NCBI GenBank assembly: GCA_003131365.1
Contig: PKVB01000129.1
Coordinates: 842 to 7,021, forward strand
Direction: 5' to 3'
DNA: 6,180 nucleotides
Origin: Gemmatimonadota bacterium
GTDB lineage: Bacteria > Gemmatimonadota > Gemmatimonadetes > Gemmatimonadales > Gemmatimonadaceae
Shown here: piece by piece, positions 1 to 5,484 of the stretch
Layout of the letters: every line of letters starts with the position of its first letter
Numbering within the stretch: position 1 is the stretch's first letter
Translations under genes and position numbers: made by a program
Notes under the pieces: model-generated
What the model was told of the DNA's origin: nothing
The model's input: only the letters and a program-made list of their open reading frames with translations
Databases searched by the model: none

Positions 1-231
1 ACATTCGCCGCCTATCTGCTGTTCGTGCGGTGGGGCCACGGAGATCCGGTCGCCAGCGGACATCTGGAGACCGAATTTCTCGCCTTCGCGACAACCGAGG
101 ACGACGCGCGCAAAATAGTGGGCGCAATGTTGCTCAATGAAGTGAAGCTACGCCTGGATCAACTGATCACGGAGAACCGGGCGAAGCTGCTGCCCTGGTG
201 GGATTCGATGCGCCAAGAGGGTACCAGTTGA
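1..231 (+). CDS. Unrecognised protein, C-terminal part only, upstream of rsgA
   Basis: The frame is open from the first base to a TGA at 229-231, giving 76 residues with the true start off the left edge. I do not recognise the family. The visible part begins with a short hydrophobic patch (TFAAYLLFVRW). A mixed stretch follows, and then a probable amphipathic helix rich in Leu, Lys and Arg (roughly residues 38-60 of the visible part). The tail is polar and ends EGTS. There is no cysteine and no recognisable catalytic motif. Its stop codon overlaps the proposed TTG start of rsgA in the tetranucleotide TTGA, which suggests co-transcription and translational coupling. Codon use looks like that of its neighbours. 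A role in ribosome assembly would be a guess from position only. Confidence 0.75.
   Translation, partial: TFAAYLLFVRWGHGDPVASGHLETEFLAFATTEDDARKIVGAMLLNEVKLRLDQLITENRAKLLPWWDSMRQEGTS
215..220 (+). promoter_or_regulatory. Shine-Dalgarno site deciding the rsgA start
   Basis: AAGAGG lies seven bases before the TTG at 228-230. It sits inside the coding sequence of the upstream gene, as expected for a coupled start. A second purine-rich run, AAGGAGGG at 237-244, precedes a GTG at 249. That alternative would remove the first residues of the OB-fold domain, so it is less likely. Confidence 0.55.
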
Positions 232-1196
232 CGCGCAAGGAGGGCGTCGTGCTCCAGGGGACAGGCGGGATATGGCATGTCCGCGCCGACTCGGGGGAGA
301 CGCACGAAGCCTCGCTTCGCGGAAGGCTCAAGCAGGAGCGTAAGCAGGACAGAAAACTCGCCGTCGGTGATCGCGTGATTCTCGAGATAGACGAGCGAGG
401 TGAGCACTGGGCGATCGCGGAGATTCTCCCGCGGCATTCAAAGCTCGCTCGGCGCGAGCCGGGTGAAGGGCAGGGGGAGCGCATTGTCGCCGCCAACGTC
501 GACCAGGTCGTCGTCGTCTTCTCGGCGGCGAAGCCGGAGCCGCACCGCAGAATGCTCGACCGGTTTCTGGTGATCGCGGAAGGGAATTCACTCCAGTCGC
601 GGATCGTCATCAACAAGATCGAGCTTGTGAATAGGGAAGAAACAGAGCGTGCGTTCTCCGACTACGTAGCGGCTGGCTATCCCGTACACTTCACCAGCGT
701 CAAGCAGCGCGTCGGACTGGACGAGCTCCACGCCGCGCTGGCTGGGAAGACGTCGGTGCTCACCGGACCTTCTGGAGTGGGCAAGTCCTCACTGATGAAC
801 GCGATGTACCCGGGGCTGGATCTTCGCGTCGGCGAGATCAGCGAGTCGGTGGGCAAGGGCAGGCACACGACTGTCGGGGCGTTGCTGCATCCATTGCCGG
901 ACGCCGGCTACGTCGTGGATACCGCCGGTCTGCGCGAGGTCGGAATGTGGGGCCTCGCGTCCGAGCATCTCGACGAATGCTTTCGCGAGTTTCGTCCGCA
1001 TATCGCGGAGTGCAAGTTCGGGGACTGCACGCACCGGGTCGAGCCCGGTTGCGGGGTGCGGACCGCGGTGGCCGCAGGCTCGATCAGCGCCGAGCGCTAC
1101 GACAGCTACCTTCGGTTGCGCGAGGAGATTGAGGACACGGAAAAAAAGTGGGCGCCGTACTCGGCAGCGTCCAAGGCGAGGAAGCGGCGCTCGTAA
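228..1196 (+). CDS. rsgA: RsgA, small-subunit-biogenesis GTPase (circularly permuted)
   Basis: RsgA (YjeQ/YloQ) is a cytoplasmic GTPase that binds the 30S subunit late in maturation and checks the decoding region. The translation shows the family order: an N-terminal OB-fold (about residues 1-70), then a permuted GTPase with G4 (NKIE, 129-132) before G1 (GPSGVGKSS, 180-188), a G2-region GRHTT, and G3 (DTAGL, 231-235). A C-terminal zinc-binding module follows, with Cys262, Cys267, His269 and Cys275. This spacing matches the known RsgA zinc site. I chose the TTG at 228 because it has a good ribosome binding site, overlaps the upstream stop as TTGA, and gives an N-terminus that lines up with the Bacillus subtilis protein. 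A GTG at 198 would add ten residues. The length, 322 residues, is normal. Two motifs are unusual: G4 ends in Glu rather than Asp, and G3 reads DTAG rather than DTPG. Confidence 0.96.
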   Translation: MTRKEGVVLQGTGGIWHVRADSGETHEASLRGRLKQERKQDRKLAVGDRVILEIDERGEHWAIAEILPRHSKLARREPGEGQGERIVAANVDQVVVVFSAAKPEPHRRMLDRFLVIAEGNSLQSRIVINKIELVNREETERAFSDYVAAGYPVHFTSVKQRVGLDELHAALAGKTSVLTGPSGVGKSSLMNAMYPGLDLRVGEISESVGKGRHTTVGALLHPLPDAGYVVDTAGLREVGMWGLASEHLDECFREFRPHIAECKFGDCTHRVEPGCGVRTAVAAGSISAERYDSYLRLREEIEDTEKKWAPYSAASKARKRRS

Positions 1197-1200
1197 CCAA

Positions 1201-1249
1201 AACTGCAAACTGAACGGGCGGGAGGCGGCAGTAGCTTCAGACTGCAGTT
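1201..1249. terminator. Imperfect inverted repeat between convergent genes, possible terminator
   Basis: Bases 1201-1214 (AACTGCAAACTGAA) pair with 1236-1249 at 12 of 14 positions around a 21-base GC-rich loop. The repeat fills most of the 66-base gap between the ends of rsgA and the osmC-like gene, where a two-way terminator would be expected. There is no clear T-run on either side, so it is not a standard intrinsic terminator. Factor-dependent termination or chance are both possible. Confidence 0.3.
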
Positions 1250-1262
1250 CTAAGTTGTGCTT

Positions 1263-1703
1263 CTACTCCGCCCCAATCTCTACCGTCCAGGCAACCGAGA
1301 TATCGCTCCTCAGAGAATCTCGGACGGAACAGTACTTGGTCGCCGCCAGCTCGATCGCGCGCAACGCCTGTTCCTTCTCGATTCCCTTTCCCTTGATGTG
1401 GAAGTTCAGCGTGATGGACTTGTATCGGCGCGGAGTCGTATCGACGCGTTCCCCGACGACGTCGATATCGAGCGACTCCACTGGAGTGCGCCGCTTCGCC
1501 AGAATTTCGACGACGTCCACTGACACGCACGACGCGAGCGCGCTGAGCAAAGCCTCCGGCGGACTCTGCCCTGTCTTTCCATGACCATCGATGACCGCCG
1601 TCGGCGCATTCGCACGTCCTGCTTCGAAGCGCTGCTCGCCTGCCCACCGAACGTGAACGCGTGACGGCGGTTTCGTGGCCGGCGGCGCGGCCGGGGCTGT
1701 CAC
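1263..1703 (-). CDS. OsmC/Ohr-family protein (probable thiol peroxidase-type)
   Basis: This 146-residue protein has the layout of the OsmC-like family. An N-terminal strand segment ([11 protein letters not shown], 16-26) is followed by the central helix carrying Glu50 and Cys59 ([16 protein letters not shown]) and a strand region around 75-104. The second conserved cysteine, Cys125, lies in KYCSVRDSL. In OsmC and Ohr the paired cysteines reduce organic hydroperoxides using a dithiol donor, and the conserved Glu helps the active site. Members of the broader family have other or unknown substrates, so the substrate is not certain here. I chose the GTG at 1703 because it overlaps the upstream stop as GTGA and has AAAGGA eight bases before it. 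The first 15 residues are Pro/Ala-rich and probably disordered. It is the second gene of an operon behind a rhodanese, which would fit a role in handling sulfane sulfur or peroxide. Confidence 0.88.
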   Translation of the reverse strand: MTAPAAPPATKPPSRVHVRWAGEQRFEAGRANAPTAVIDGHGKTGQSPPEALLSALASCVSVDVVEILAKRRTPVESLDIDVVGERVDTTPRRYKSITLNFHIKGKGIEKEQALRAIELAATKYCSVRDSLRSDISVAWTVEIGAE

Positions 1704-2608
1704 TTCTCGGGTCCTTTCTCGATCGGAGCGCGAACCGCGTTCCCCCACTCCGTCCAGCTGCCGTCATAGTTTCTCACACGGTCGTAGCCGAGGAGGTAGG
1801 TGAGCACGAACCAGGTGTGGGACGATCGCTCGCCGATCCGGCAGTACGCCACAATGTCGTCGCCTTTCTTCAGACCTTTTTCCTGCTCGTAGATGGCGCG
1901 CAGAGAGGTCGCATCCTTGAAGCTTCCATCCGGATTCGCGGCGCGCGCCCATGGAATGCTGCGCGCTCCCTTGATGTGACCGCCCCTCAGGGTTCCTTCC
2001 TGCGGGTAATCGGGCATGTGCGTGCGCTGCCCGGTGTACTCCTCGGGTGAGCGTACGTCGATTAAAGGTTTGCCAGCCGACGAATGTTCGCGTACCTGCT
2101 GGAAAAAGGCGCGAATTTTCTCATCCGACCGCCTCGGCGCCTTGTAGCTGGTTGTGTGAAGGCGCGGAACCTCGGTGTTGAACGGACGGCCCTCCTGCTC
2201 CCACTTGATTCGTCCGCCGTCCAGCAGCTTCGCGTTGGTGAACCCGAATAGCTGGAACACCCAGAAGGCGTACGCGGCCCACCAGTTGTTTTTGTCGCCG
2301 TAAAACACGACGGTCGTATGCTCGTCGATTCCCTTTTCGCGTAAAAGCTTCTCGAATTGCTCCGAAGACACATAGTCGCGAAGCACCGGATCATTGAGAT
2401 CCTGATGCCAGTCCACTTTCTGCGCCCCCGGGATGTGTCCGGTATCGTAAAGCAGAACGTCTTCGTCGCTCTCGATGATTCTAACGCTCGGGTCGTCGAG
2501 ATGCTCCGCGAGCCAGTTCGTGCTCACGAGAACTTCAGGGTGCACGTAACCCTTGCCGGCGATGCCGGGATCGACGGCCGATGCATTGCTTGTGATTGTT
2601 GCCCCCAT
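1700..2608 (-). CDS. Two-domain rhodanese, thiosulfate sulfurtransferase (CysA/SseA type)
   Basis: Rhodaneses move sulfane sulfur from donors such as thiosulfate to acceptors such as cyanide or other thiols through a cysteine persulfide. This 302-residue protein has an inactive N-terminal rhodanese domain (about 25-145, with [17 protein letters not shown] and [10 protein letters not shown]) and an active C-terminal one (about 165-290, with [10 protein letters not shown] and [11 protein letters not shown]). The active-site loop CRIGERSS starts at Cys256. Motifs and length closely resemble mycobacterial CysA-type sulfurtransferases, whose loop is the same as I recall it. The first 25 residues have no obvious signal peptide, so a cytoplasmic location is likely. 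The ATG at 2608 has an AGGAG six bases upstream, which can itself pair into a hairpin. It is the first gene of an operon with the osmC-like gene and is divergent from the ferredoxin gene. The physiological donor and acceptor cannot be read from the sequence. Confidence 0.95.
   Translation of the reverse strand: MGATITSNASAVDPGIAGKGYVHPEVLVSTNWLAEHLDDPSVRIIESDEDVLLYDTGHIPGAQKVDWHQDLNDPVLRDYVSSEQFEKLLREKGIDEHTTVVFYGDKNNWWAAYAFWVFQLFGFTNAKLLDGGRIKWEQEGRPFNTEVPRLHTTSYKAPRRSDEKIRAFFQQVREHSSAGKPLIDVRSPEEYTGQRTHMPDYPQEGTLRGGHIKGARSIPWARAANPDGSFKDATSLRAIYEQEKGLKKGDDIVAYCRIGERSSHTWFVLTYLLGYDRVRNYDGSWTEWGNAVRAPIEKGPEK
1712..1717 (-). promoter_or_regulatory. Shine-Dalgarno site deciding the osmC-like start
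   Basis: On the minus strand AAAGGA lies eight bases upstream of the GTG at 1703-1701, within the last codons of the rhodanese gene. It supports a coupled GTGA start over the in-frame ATG at 1748. The ATG would give a 49-base overlap and an Arg/Ser-rich extension unlike the family. Confidence 0.55.
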
Positions 2609-2614
2609 GGTCCG

Positions 2615-2630
2615 CTCCTGAAAAAAGGAG
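2615..2630 (-). promoter_or_regulatory. Small hairpin holding the rhodanese ribosome binding site
   Basis: In the minus-strand leader, CTCCT (2630-2626) and AGGAG (2619-2615) are perfect complements around a six-base U-rich loop. AGGAG is the ribosome binding site, six bases before the ATG. The hairpin could hide the site, but five base pairs with this loop would be only marginally stable. Confidence 0.4.
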
Positions 2631-2640
2631 TTCCTCTAGC

Positions 2641-2669
2641 ATAATCAGGGGGAATCCACGCCGGGGCAA
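2641..2669 (-). promoter_or_regulatory. Candidate sigma-70-type promoter of the rhodanese-osmC operon
   Basis: On the minus strand, TTGCCC (2669-2664) and GATTAT (2646-2641) are separated by exactly 17 bases. Each matches the consensus hexamers at four of six positions. Transcription would start near 2634, leaving a leader of about 26 bases that contains the ribosome binding site hairpin. TATGCT, three bases further downstream, is an alternative -10. Confidence 0.4.
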
Positions 2670-2692
2670 GTATGCGCGCGCGTAAGCATGTG

Positions 2693-2698
2693 TATCTT
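2693..2698 (+). promoter_or_regulatory. Candidate -10 element of the ferredoxin gene, implying a leaderless mRNA
   Basis: TATCTT ends six bases before the A of the ATG at 2705, so transcription would begin at or next to the start codon. This agrees with the absence of any ribosome binding site before that ATG. No convincing -35 element is visible at the expected distance. Confidence 0.3.
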
Positions 2699-2704
2699 TT
2701 CTGA

Positions 2705-3034
2705 ATGGGTGACCGAAAGCAGGCGGAAATGGAGCCGTACTCGCATCACGTGCTCGTATGCACAGGCGATTTCTGCTCGCCCAACCGTCGCGGACGCCAG
2801 CTTTACTCGCTGCTGGCCGACCTGCTCCAGCGCGAGGATCTTCTCTTTGGGCCGCAGCGCGTAAAGCGCGGTGAGACCCCGTGCCTGGGCGTGTGCAGCA
2901 ACGGACCGATCGTTGTGGTATATCCCGAGGGCATCTGGTATTCCGAGGTTACACCAGCCTTACTTGAGCGAATCGTCGTCGAACACCTGAAGCAGGGGAA
3001 ACCAGTTGATGAGGCGGTCTTTCACCGGCTCTAG
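2705..3034 (+). CDS. Thioredoxin-fold [2Fe-2S] ferredoxin
   Basis: The 109-residue product carries four cysteines as C19-x4-C24, then 35 residues, then C60-x3-C64. This is the cluster-binding pattern of thioredoxin-like [2Fe-2S] ferredoxins and the NuoE/24-kDa subunit fold. The region after the second pair (GPIVVVYPEGIWYSEVTPALLERIVVEHL, in shorter form GPIVVVYPEGIWY then a C-terminal helix) is typical of the small stand-alone members. The protein is soluble, has no signal peptide and probably carries electrons in the cytoplasm; its partner is unknown. The ATG at 2705 has no ribosome binding site but sits right behind a possible -10 element. A second in-frame ATG at 2729 has only a poorly spaced AGGCGG before it. 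Either start keeps all four cysteines. It is divergent from the rhodanese operon and followed after 42 bases by a gene of unknown function. Confidence 0.88.
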   Translation: MGDRKQAEMEPYSHHVLVCTGDFCSPNRRGRQLYSLLADLLQREDLLFGPQRVKRGETPCLGVCSNGPIVVVYPEGIWYSEVTPALLERIVVEHLKQGKPVDEAVFHRL

Positions 3035-3076
3035 CTCCTGCCTTAACTTTCACCACATCGAGCACCCGTCGTAGTA

Positions 3077-3409
3077 ATGCCACCATCGCCTTTCAATCCA
3101 CGCAGGCTCGCGCTTGGAGCTGCGAAAAAACTGATTTTCGAGAACGAGGATCCGGAGACGGCGCTCGAGCGTCTGGCCGGTCTCACGTCGATCGACAATC
3201 GCGGCGCCTTGAGCCCGGAGAGCAAGTCAATGTCACGCACGCGCAGCACGATTCTGGACAACCTCGACGAGATGTACCGCGAAGCATTCGAGCGCGCGAA
3301 AGCCACGGGCGATCAGAGCCAGATGGCGACGCTCGACTTTGCCTACCGGAGGGAACAGCTCTACTTCGAGATCCTTCTCGACGTTCGCGACGCGCTTGAG
3401 CGTCGCTAG
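3077..3409 (+). CDS. Small charged helical protein of unknown function
   Basis: I do not recognise this 110-residue protein. It is rich in Arg, Glu and Asp, has no cysteine, and lacks a signal peptide or membrane segment. Three parts can be seen: a basic N-terminus (MPPSPFNPRRLALGAAKKL), a middle section with probable turns (about 35-52), and a long probably helical C-terminal half (about 53-110). The end of that half includes SQMATLDFAYRREQLYFEIL. The frame has no other ATG before codon 52 and a stop at 3044-3046, so the start at 3077 is well fixed although no ribosome binding site is visible. It lies 42 bases after the ferredoxin gene and 33 bases before the terC-like gene on the same strand, so all three may be co-transcribed. 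Base composition resembles the neighbours. The absence of a competing frame and its fit in the gene array support a real gene. Confidence 0.75.
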   Translation: MPPSPFNPRRLALGAAKKLIFENEDPETALERLAGLTSIDNRGALSPESKSMSRTRSTILDNLDEMYREAFERAKATGDQSQMATLDFAYRREQLYFEILLDVRDALERR

Positions 3410-3426
3410 ATTGCGCGTCCGTTCCG

Positions 3427-3440
3427 CCCGGACATCCGGG
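3427..3440. repeat. Short perfect inverted repeat before the terC-like start
   Basis: CCCGGA and TCCGGG form perfect six-base arms around CA, ending two bases before the proposed GTG start at 3443. It could be a small operator. As RNA the two-base loop is too tight for all six pairs to form. It sits where a ribosome binding site would be expected, and none is present. Confidence 0.35.
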
Positions 3441-3442
3441 TC

Positions 3443-4375
3443 GTGAACAGTGTCTGGGGCTGGGTCGGATTCAACGTCATAGTCCTCGGGATTCTCGGGC
3501 TGGACCTCGGCGTACTTCATCGCAAATCGGAGAAGGTCTCTCTCAAGGAAGCAGCGATTTGGAGCGGAGTCTGGGTCGCGCTCTCCCTTTGCTTCGCGTT
3601 CGCCATCTATCTCGCCATGGGTCGGGAGTCCGGACTGGAGTTCCTGACCGGATACCTCATCGAGTACGCGCTCTCCGTAGACAACATCTTCGTGTTCGTG
3701 CTGATCTTCTCCTACTTCAGCGTTCCGGAGAAGTACCAGCACCGCGTGCTGTTCTGGGGAATCATCGGCGCGCTGCTACTGCGTGGCGTCATGATCGTCG
3801 CCGGATCGGCGCTGGTCACTCGGTTCGCGTGGACACTCTATATCTTCGGCGCGTTTCTCGTATTCACCGGGCTCAGAATGGCGCTGCAGAAGGACGGTAC
3901 GACGTATAACCCGGCGCGCGACCCGATTCTCCGTCTGGCGCGCAAGCTGGTTCCGGTCACGCCGGATTACCGGGGCGACAAGTTCTTCGTGCATGAGCCC
4001 GATGCGACGGGCAAAAGGAGATACTTCGCGACCCCGCTTTTCATCGTGCTCGTCATCGTCGACACGACGGACATCATCTTCGCCACCGACTCGATCCCCG
4101 CAATCTTCGCCGTCACACGCGATCCCTTCATCGTCTACACCTCGAACATCTGCGCGGTGCTGGGCTTGAGGGCGCTTTATTTCCTCCTCGCGAACGTGGT
4201 GGACAAGTTCGTGTACCTGAAGCTCGGACTGTCGGTCGTCCTCGTCTTCATCGGAGCGAAGATGCTCCTCGAGGCCTTTATCCATATTCCGATCGTCGCG
4301 GCGCTTGGAGTGGTCGGGGTGGTCCTCGGGACGAGCATCGTGGCCTCGGTGAAATGGCCGCGCACAGGGCACTAA
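3443..4375 (+). CDS. TerC-family integral membrane protein (Alx/TerC type)
   Basis: TerC proteins are inner-membrane proteins. Characterised relatives such as Alx and MeeF/MeeY-type proteins are linked to manganese export and to metalation of exported proteins; others were named for tellurite resistance. This 310-residue protein has about nine hydrophobic segments (near 4-25, 38-58, 66-92, 103-125, 128-148, 198-221, 228-252, 259-280 and 281-303). A polar cytoplasmic-type loop lies at 149-197. The family's acidic motifs are present: LSVDNIFVF with Asp80 and Asn81, and TTDIIFATDSIPAIFAVTRD with Asp210 and Asp216. Length is normal. The GTG at 3443 gives MNSVWGWVGFN, which fits the family start, but there is no ribosome binding site. 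The substrate cannot be fixed from sequence, and no tellurite operon partners are present, so tellurite resistance is not implied. Confidence 0.95.
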   Translation: MNSVWGWVGFNVIVLGILGLDLGVLHRKSEKVSLKEAAIWSGVWVALSLCFAFAIYLAMGRESGLEFLTGYLIEYALSVDNIFVFVLIFSYFSVPEKYQHRVLFWGIIGALLLRGVMIVAGSALVTRFAWTLYIFGAFLVFTGLRMALQKDGTTYNPARDPILRLARKLVPVTPDYRGDKFFVHEPDATGKRRYFATPLFIVLVIVDTTDIIFATDSIPAIFAVTRDPFIVYTSNICAVLGLRALYFLLANVVDKFVYLKLGLSVVLVFIGAKMLLEAFIHIPIVAALGVVGVVLGTSIVASVKWPRTGH

Positions 4376-4418
4376 ACGGCCTCTCCCGGCGCACGAGGCA
4401 CTAAACGACGCCTCCGGG
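4361..4418 (+). repeat. Direct repeat of the terC stop region, with a weak hairpin
   Basis: CGCACAGGGCACTAAACG at 4361-4378 recurs as CGCACGAGGCACTAAACG at 4390-4407, matching at 16 of 18 positions with a 29-base period. The first copy encodes the last four codons and stop of the terC-like gene; the second is out of frame and downstream. The second copy also forms a stem, GAGGC (4395-4399) with GCCTC (4410-4414), which can be extended by CCCG (4385-4388) with CGGG (4415-4418) across a bulge. It may help end transcription, but no T-run follows directly; six Ts occur only at 4444-4449. Confidence 0.55.
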
Positions 4419-4492
4419 TTACGCTTAGTGAGAACCGAACGTCTTTTTTCGTACCTGCCCTCCGTCTCACACACAAAATCGGGAATTTCAGC

Positions 4493-5416
4493 ATGAGATT
4501 CGTTTTGCGCCTCGTGAGCGCCGCATTCGTGCTCGCTCCGCTGTCTTACATCACTGCCCAGACCGCTCCCGCTCCTGTCACTGCACCTGCCCCAGTCGTC
4601 GTCCCCATCGCCCCCATCGCCCCGAAGAACCTGGCTATGGATTTCCGCACCATGGTGACCACCTCGGGAGTGCCAGATACTGGAATCATTCAAGGCCACG
4701 CCGTTGGATCGGCCGATAAGATGCGCATGGATCTGACGATGAAGGGACCGGGTGCCCAGGTCAGTCCGCTTGGCGGTCCCGGTGGTGAGGTCACCATGAT
4801 CCTTTCCGACACCGGAAAGACGGTCACGTATCTCGATTCCAAGGCCACCCACTACGTTCGCGTTCGCCCCGCCGACATGCTCGCGCAGGCGCAACGGTCA
4901 GGTGTGAAGATGGGCTTCTCTGGAACGGAGGCGAAGGTCGACAACCTCGGCGCGGGTCCGACGATACTCGGCCACCCGACCTCCCACTACCGCATTGGCT
5001 CCGCCATGACGATGACCATCAACGCGATGGGTCAGGAGCAGGTCGTGAAGATTTCCAGCACATCCGATTACTACTACGCCAACGACATCAAGGGTGTAGT
5101 CAATCCCTTCGCCAGCCTCAGCGGCAGCGACATGGCTGCCATGTTCGGAAGCTCCAACAAGGAATTCGCCGACAAGATGAAGGCGATGCAGGCAAAGCTT
5201 CCGAACAACACACCGCTCCGCGCTTCCATCTCATCGACGATGATCTCGCAGGGCCAGACGCGCGTTACCAATACACAGGCCGAAGTCACGTCCGTTCAAT
5301 GGGTGGATGCAAATCCAAAGCTGTTCGAGATTCCTTCCACTTACACGCCGGTGACCCTTCCGGGCATGGCGGGAGCTCAGGGTGGCGCTCAGGGCGGCGC
5401 AATTCCGCCCAGGTAG
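4493..5416 (+). CDS. Secreted DUF4412-like protein
   Basis: The 307-residue product starts with a clear signal peptide: basic Arg2 and Arg6, a hydrophobic core of residues 7-18, and a likely cut after Ala22 (ITA). There is no lipobox cysteine; in fact the protein contains no cysteine. Residues 23-45 form a Pro/Ala/Val linker that should be extended. The main domain (about 46-288) has features like the DUF4412 family: a SADKMRMDLTM strand, VTMILSDTGKTVTYLD, HYVRV, a GHPTSHYRI segment and a strand with ISSTSDYYYAND. The family is of unknown function, with an extracytoplasmic beta-rich fold thought to bind or sense something in the envelope. The C-terminus is Gly/Ala/Gln-rich with AQGG twice. 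The start has only a weak GGGAA seven bases upstream. The gene is followed at once by a strong terminator, so it ends its transcript. Assignment to DUF4412 is by pattern recall and needs a profile search. Confidence 0.85.
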   Translation: MRFVLRLVSAAFVLAPLSYITAQTAPAPVTAPAPVVVPIAPIAPKNLAMDFRTMVTTSGVPDTGIIQGHAVGSADKMRMDLTMKGPGAQVSPLGGPGGEVTMILSDTGKTVTYLDSKATHYVRVRPADMLAQAQRSGVKMGFSGTEAKVDNLGAGPTILGHPTSHYRIGSAMTMTINAMGQEQVVKISSTSDYYYANDIKGVVNPFASLSGSDMAAMFGSSNKEFADKMKAMQAKLPNNTPLRASISSTMISQGQTRVTNTQAEVTSVQWVDANPKLFEIPSTYTPVTLPGMAGAQGGAQGGAIPPR

Positions 5417-5433
5417 CTCGCACATATCAAATG

Positions 5434-5464
5434 AAAAGGCGGGCTCACAACGAGCCCGCCTTTT
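5434..5464. terminator. Bidirectional intrinsic terminator
   Basis: A perfect nine-pair stem, GGCGGGCTC (5438-5446) with GAGCCCGCC (5452-5460), closes a five-base loop. It is flanked by AAAA on the left and TTTT on the right, so each strand reads a GC stem followed by a U-run. It lies between the convergent DUF4412-like gene and E1 beta gene and should stop transcription from both. Confidence 0.93.
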
Positions 5465-5484
5465 GTTATTTGCAACAGCGCCGG

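Noticed and set aside
198..227. GTG at 198 as the rsgA start
   Set aside because: It extends rsgA 33 bases into the upstream gene with no homology benefit; the TTG at 228 has better signals.
167..616. Minus-strand open frames opposite rsgA (159-437, 167-616, 328-591, 789-1208)
   Set aside because: They are Arg/Ser/Pro-rich, have no motif, and lie wholly opposite a clearly conserved gene.
1704..1748. ATG at 1748 as the start of the osmC-like gene
   Set aside because: It adds an Arg/Ser-rich tail inside the rhodanese coding region, whereas the GTG at 1703 has a good ribosome binding site and a GTGA overlap.
1661..2050. Plus-strand open frame opposite the rhodanese gene
   Set aside because: It has no recognisable domain or ribosome binding site, and the opposite strand codes a highly conserved enzyme.
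3021..3049. TTCACC...TAACTT as a promoter for the 110-residue gene
   Set aside because: The -10 matches at only three of six positions and the hexamers lie across the end of the ferredoxin gene. Co-transcription is simpler.
4421..4449. GTT...AAC followed by six Ts as an intrinsic terminator for terC
   Set aside because: The possible stem is only three or four AT-rich pairs with a large loop, too weak for a standard terminator.
3776..4894. Long open frame on the minus strand (372 codons) antisense to the terC-like gene and the next gene
   Set aside because: Its translation is an Arg/Asp/His-rich low-complexity mix with no family features, and it spans two well-supported genes and their gap. 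It is a by-product of GC-rich codon use.
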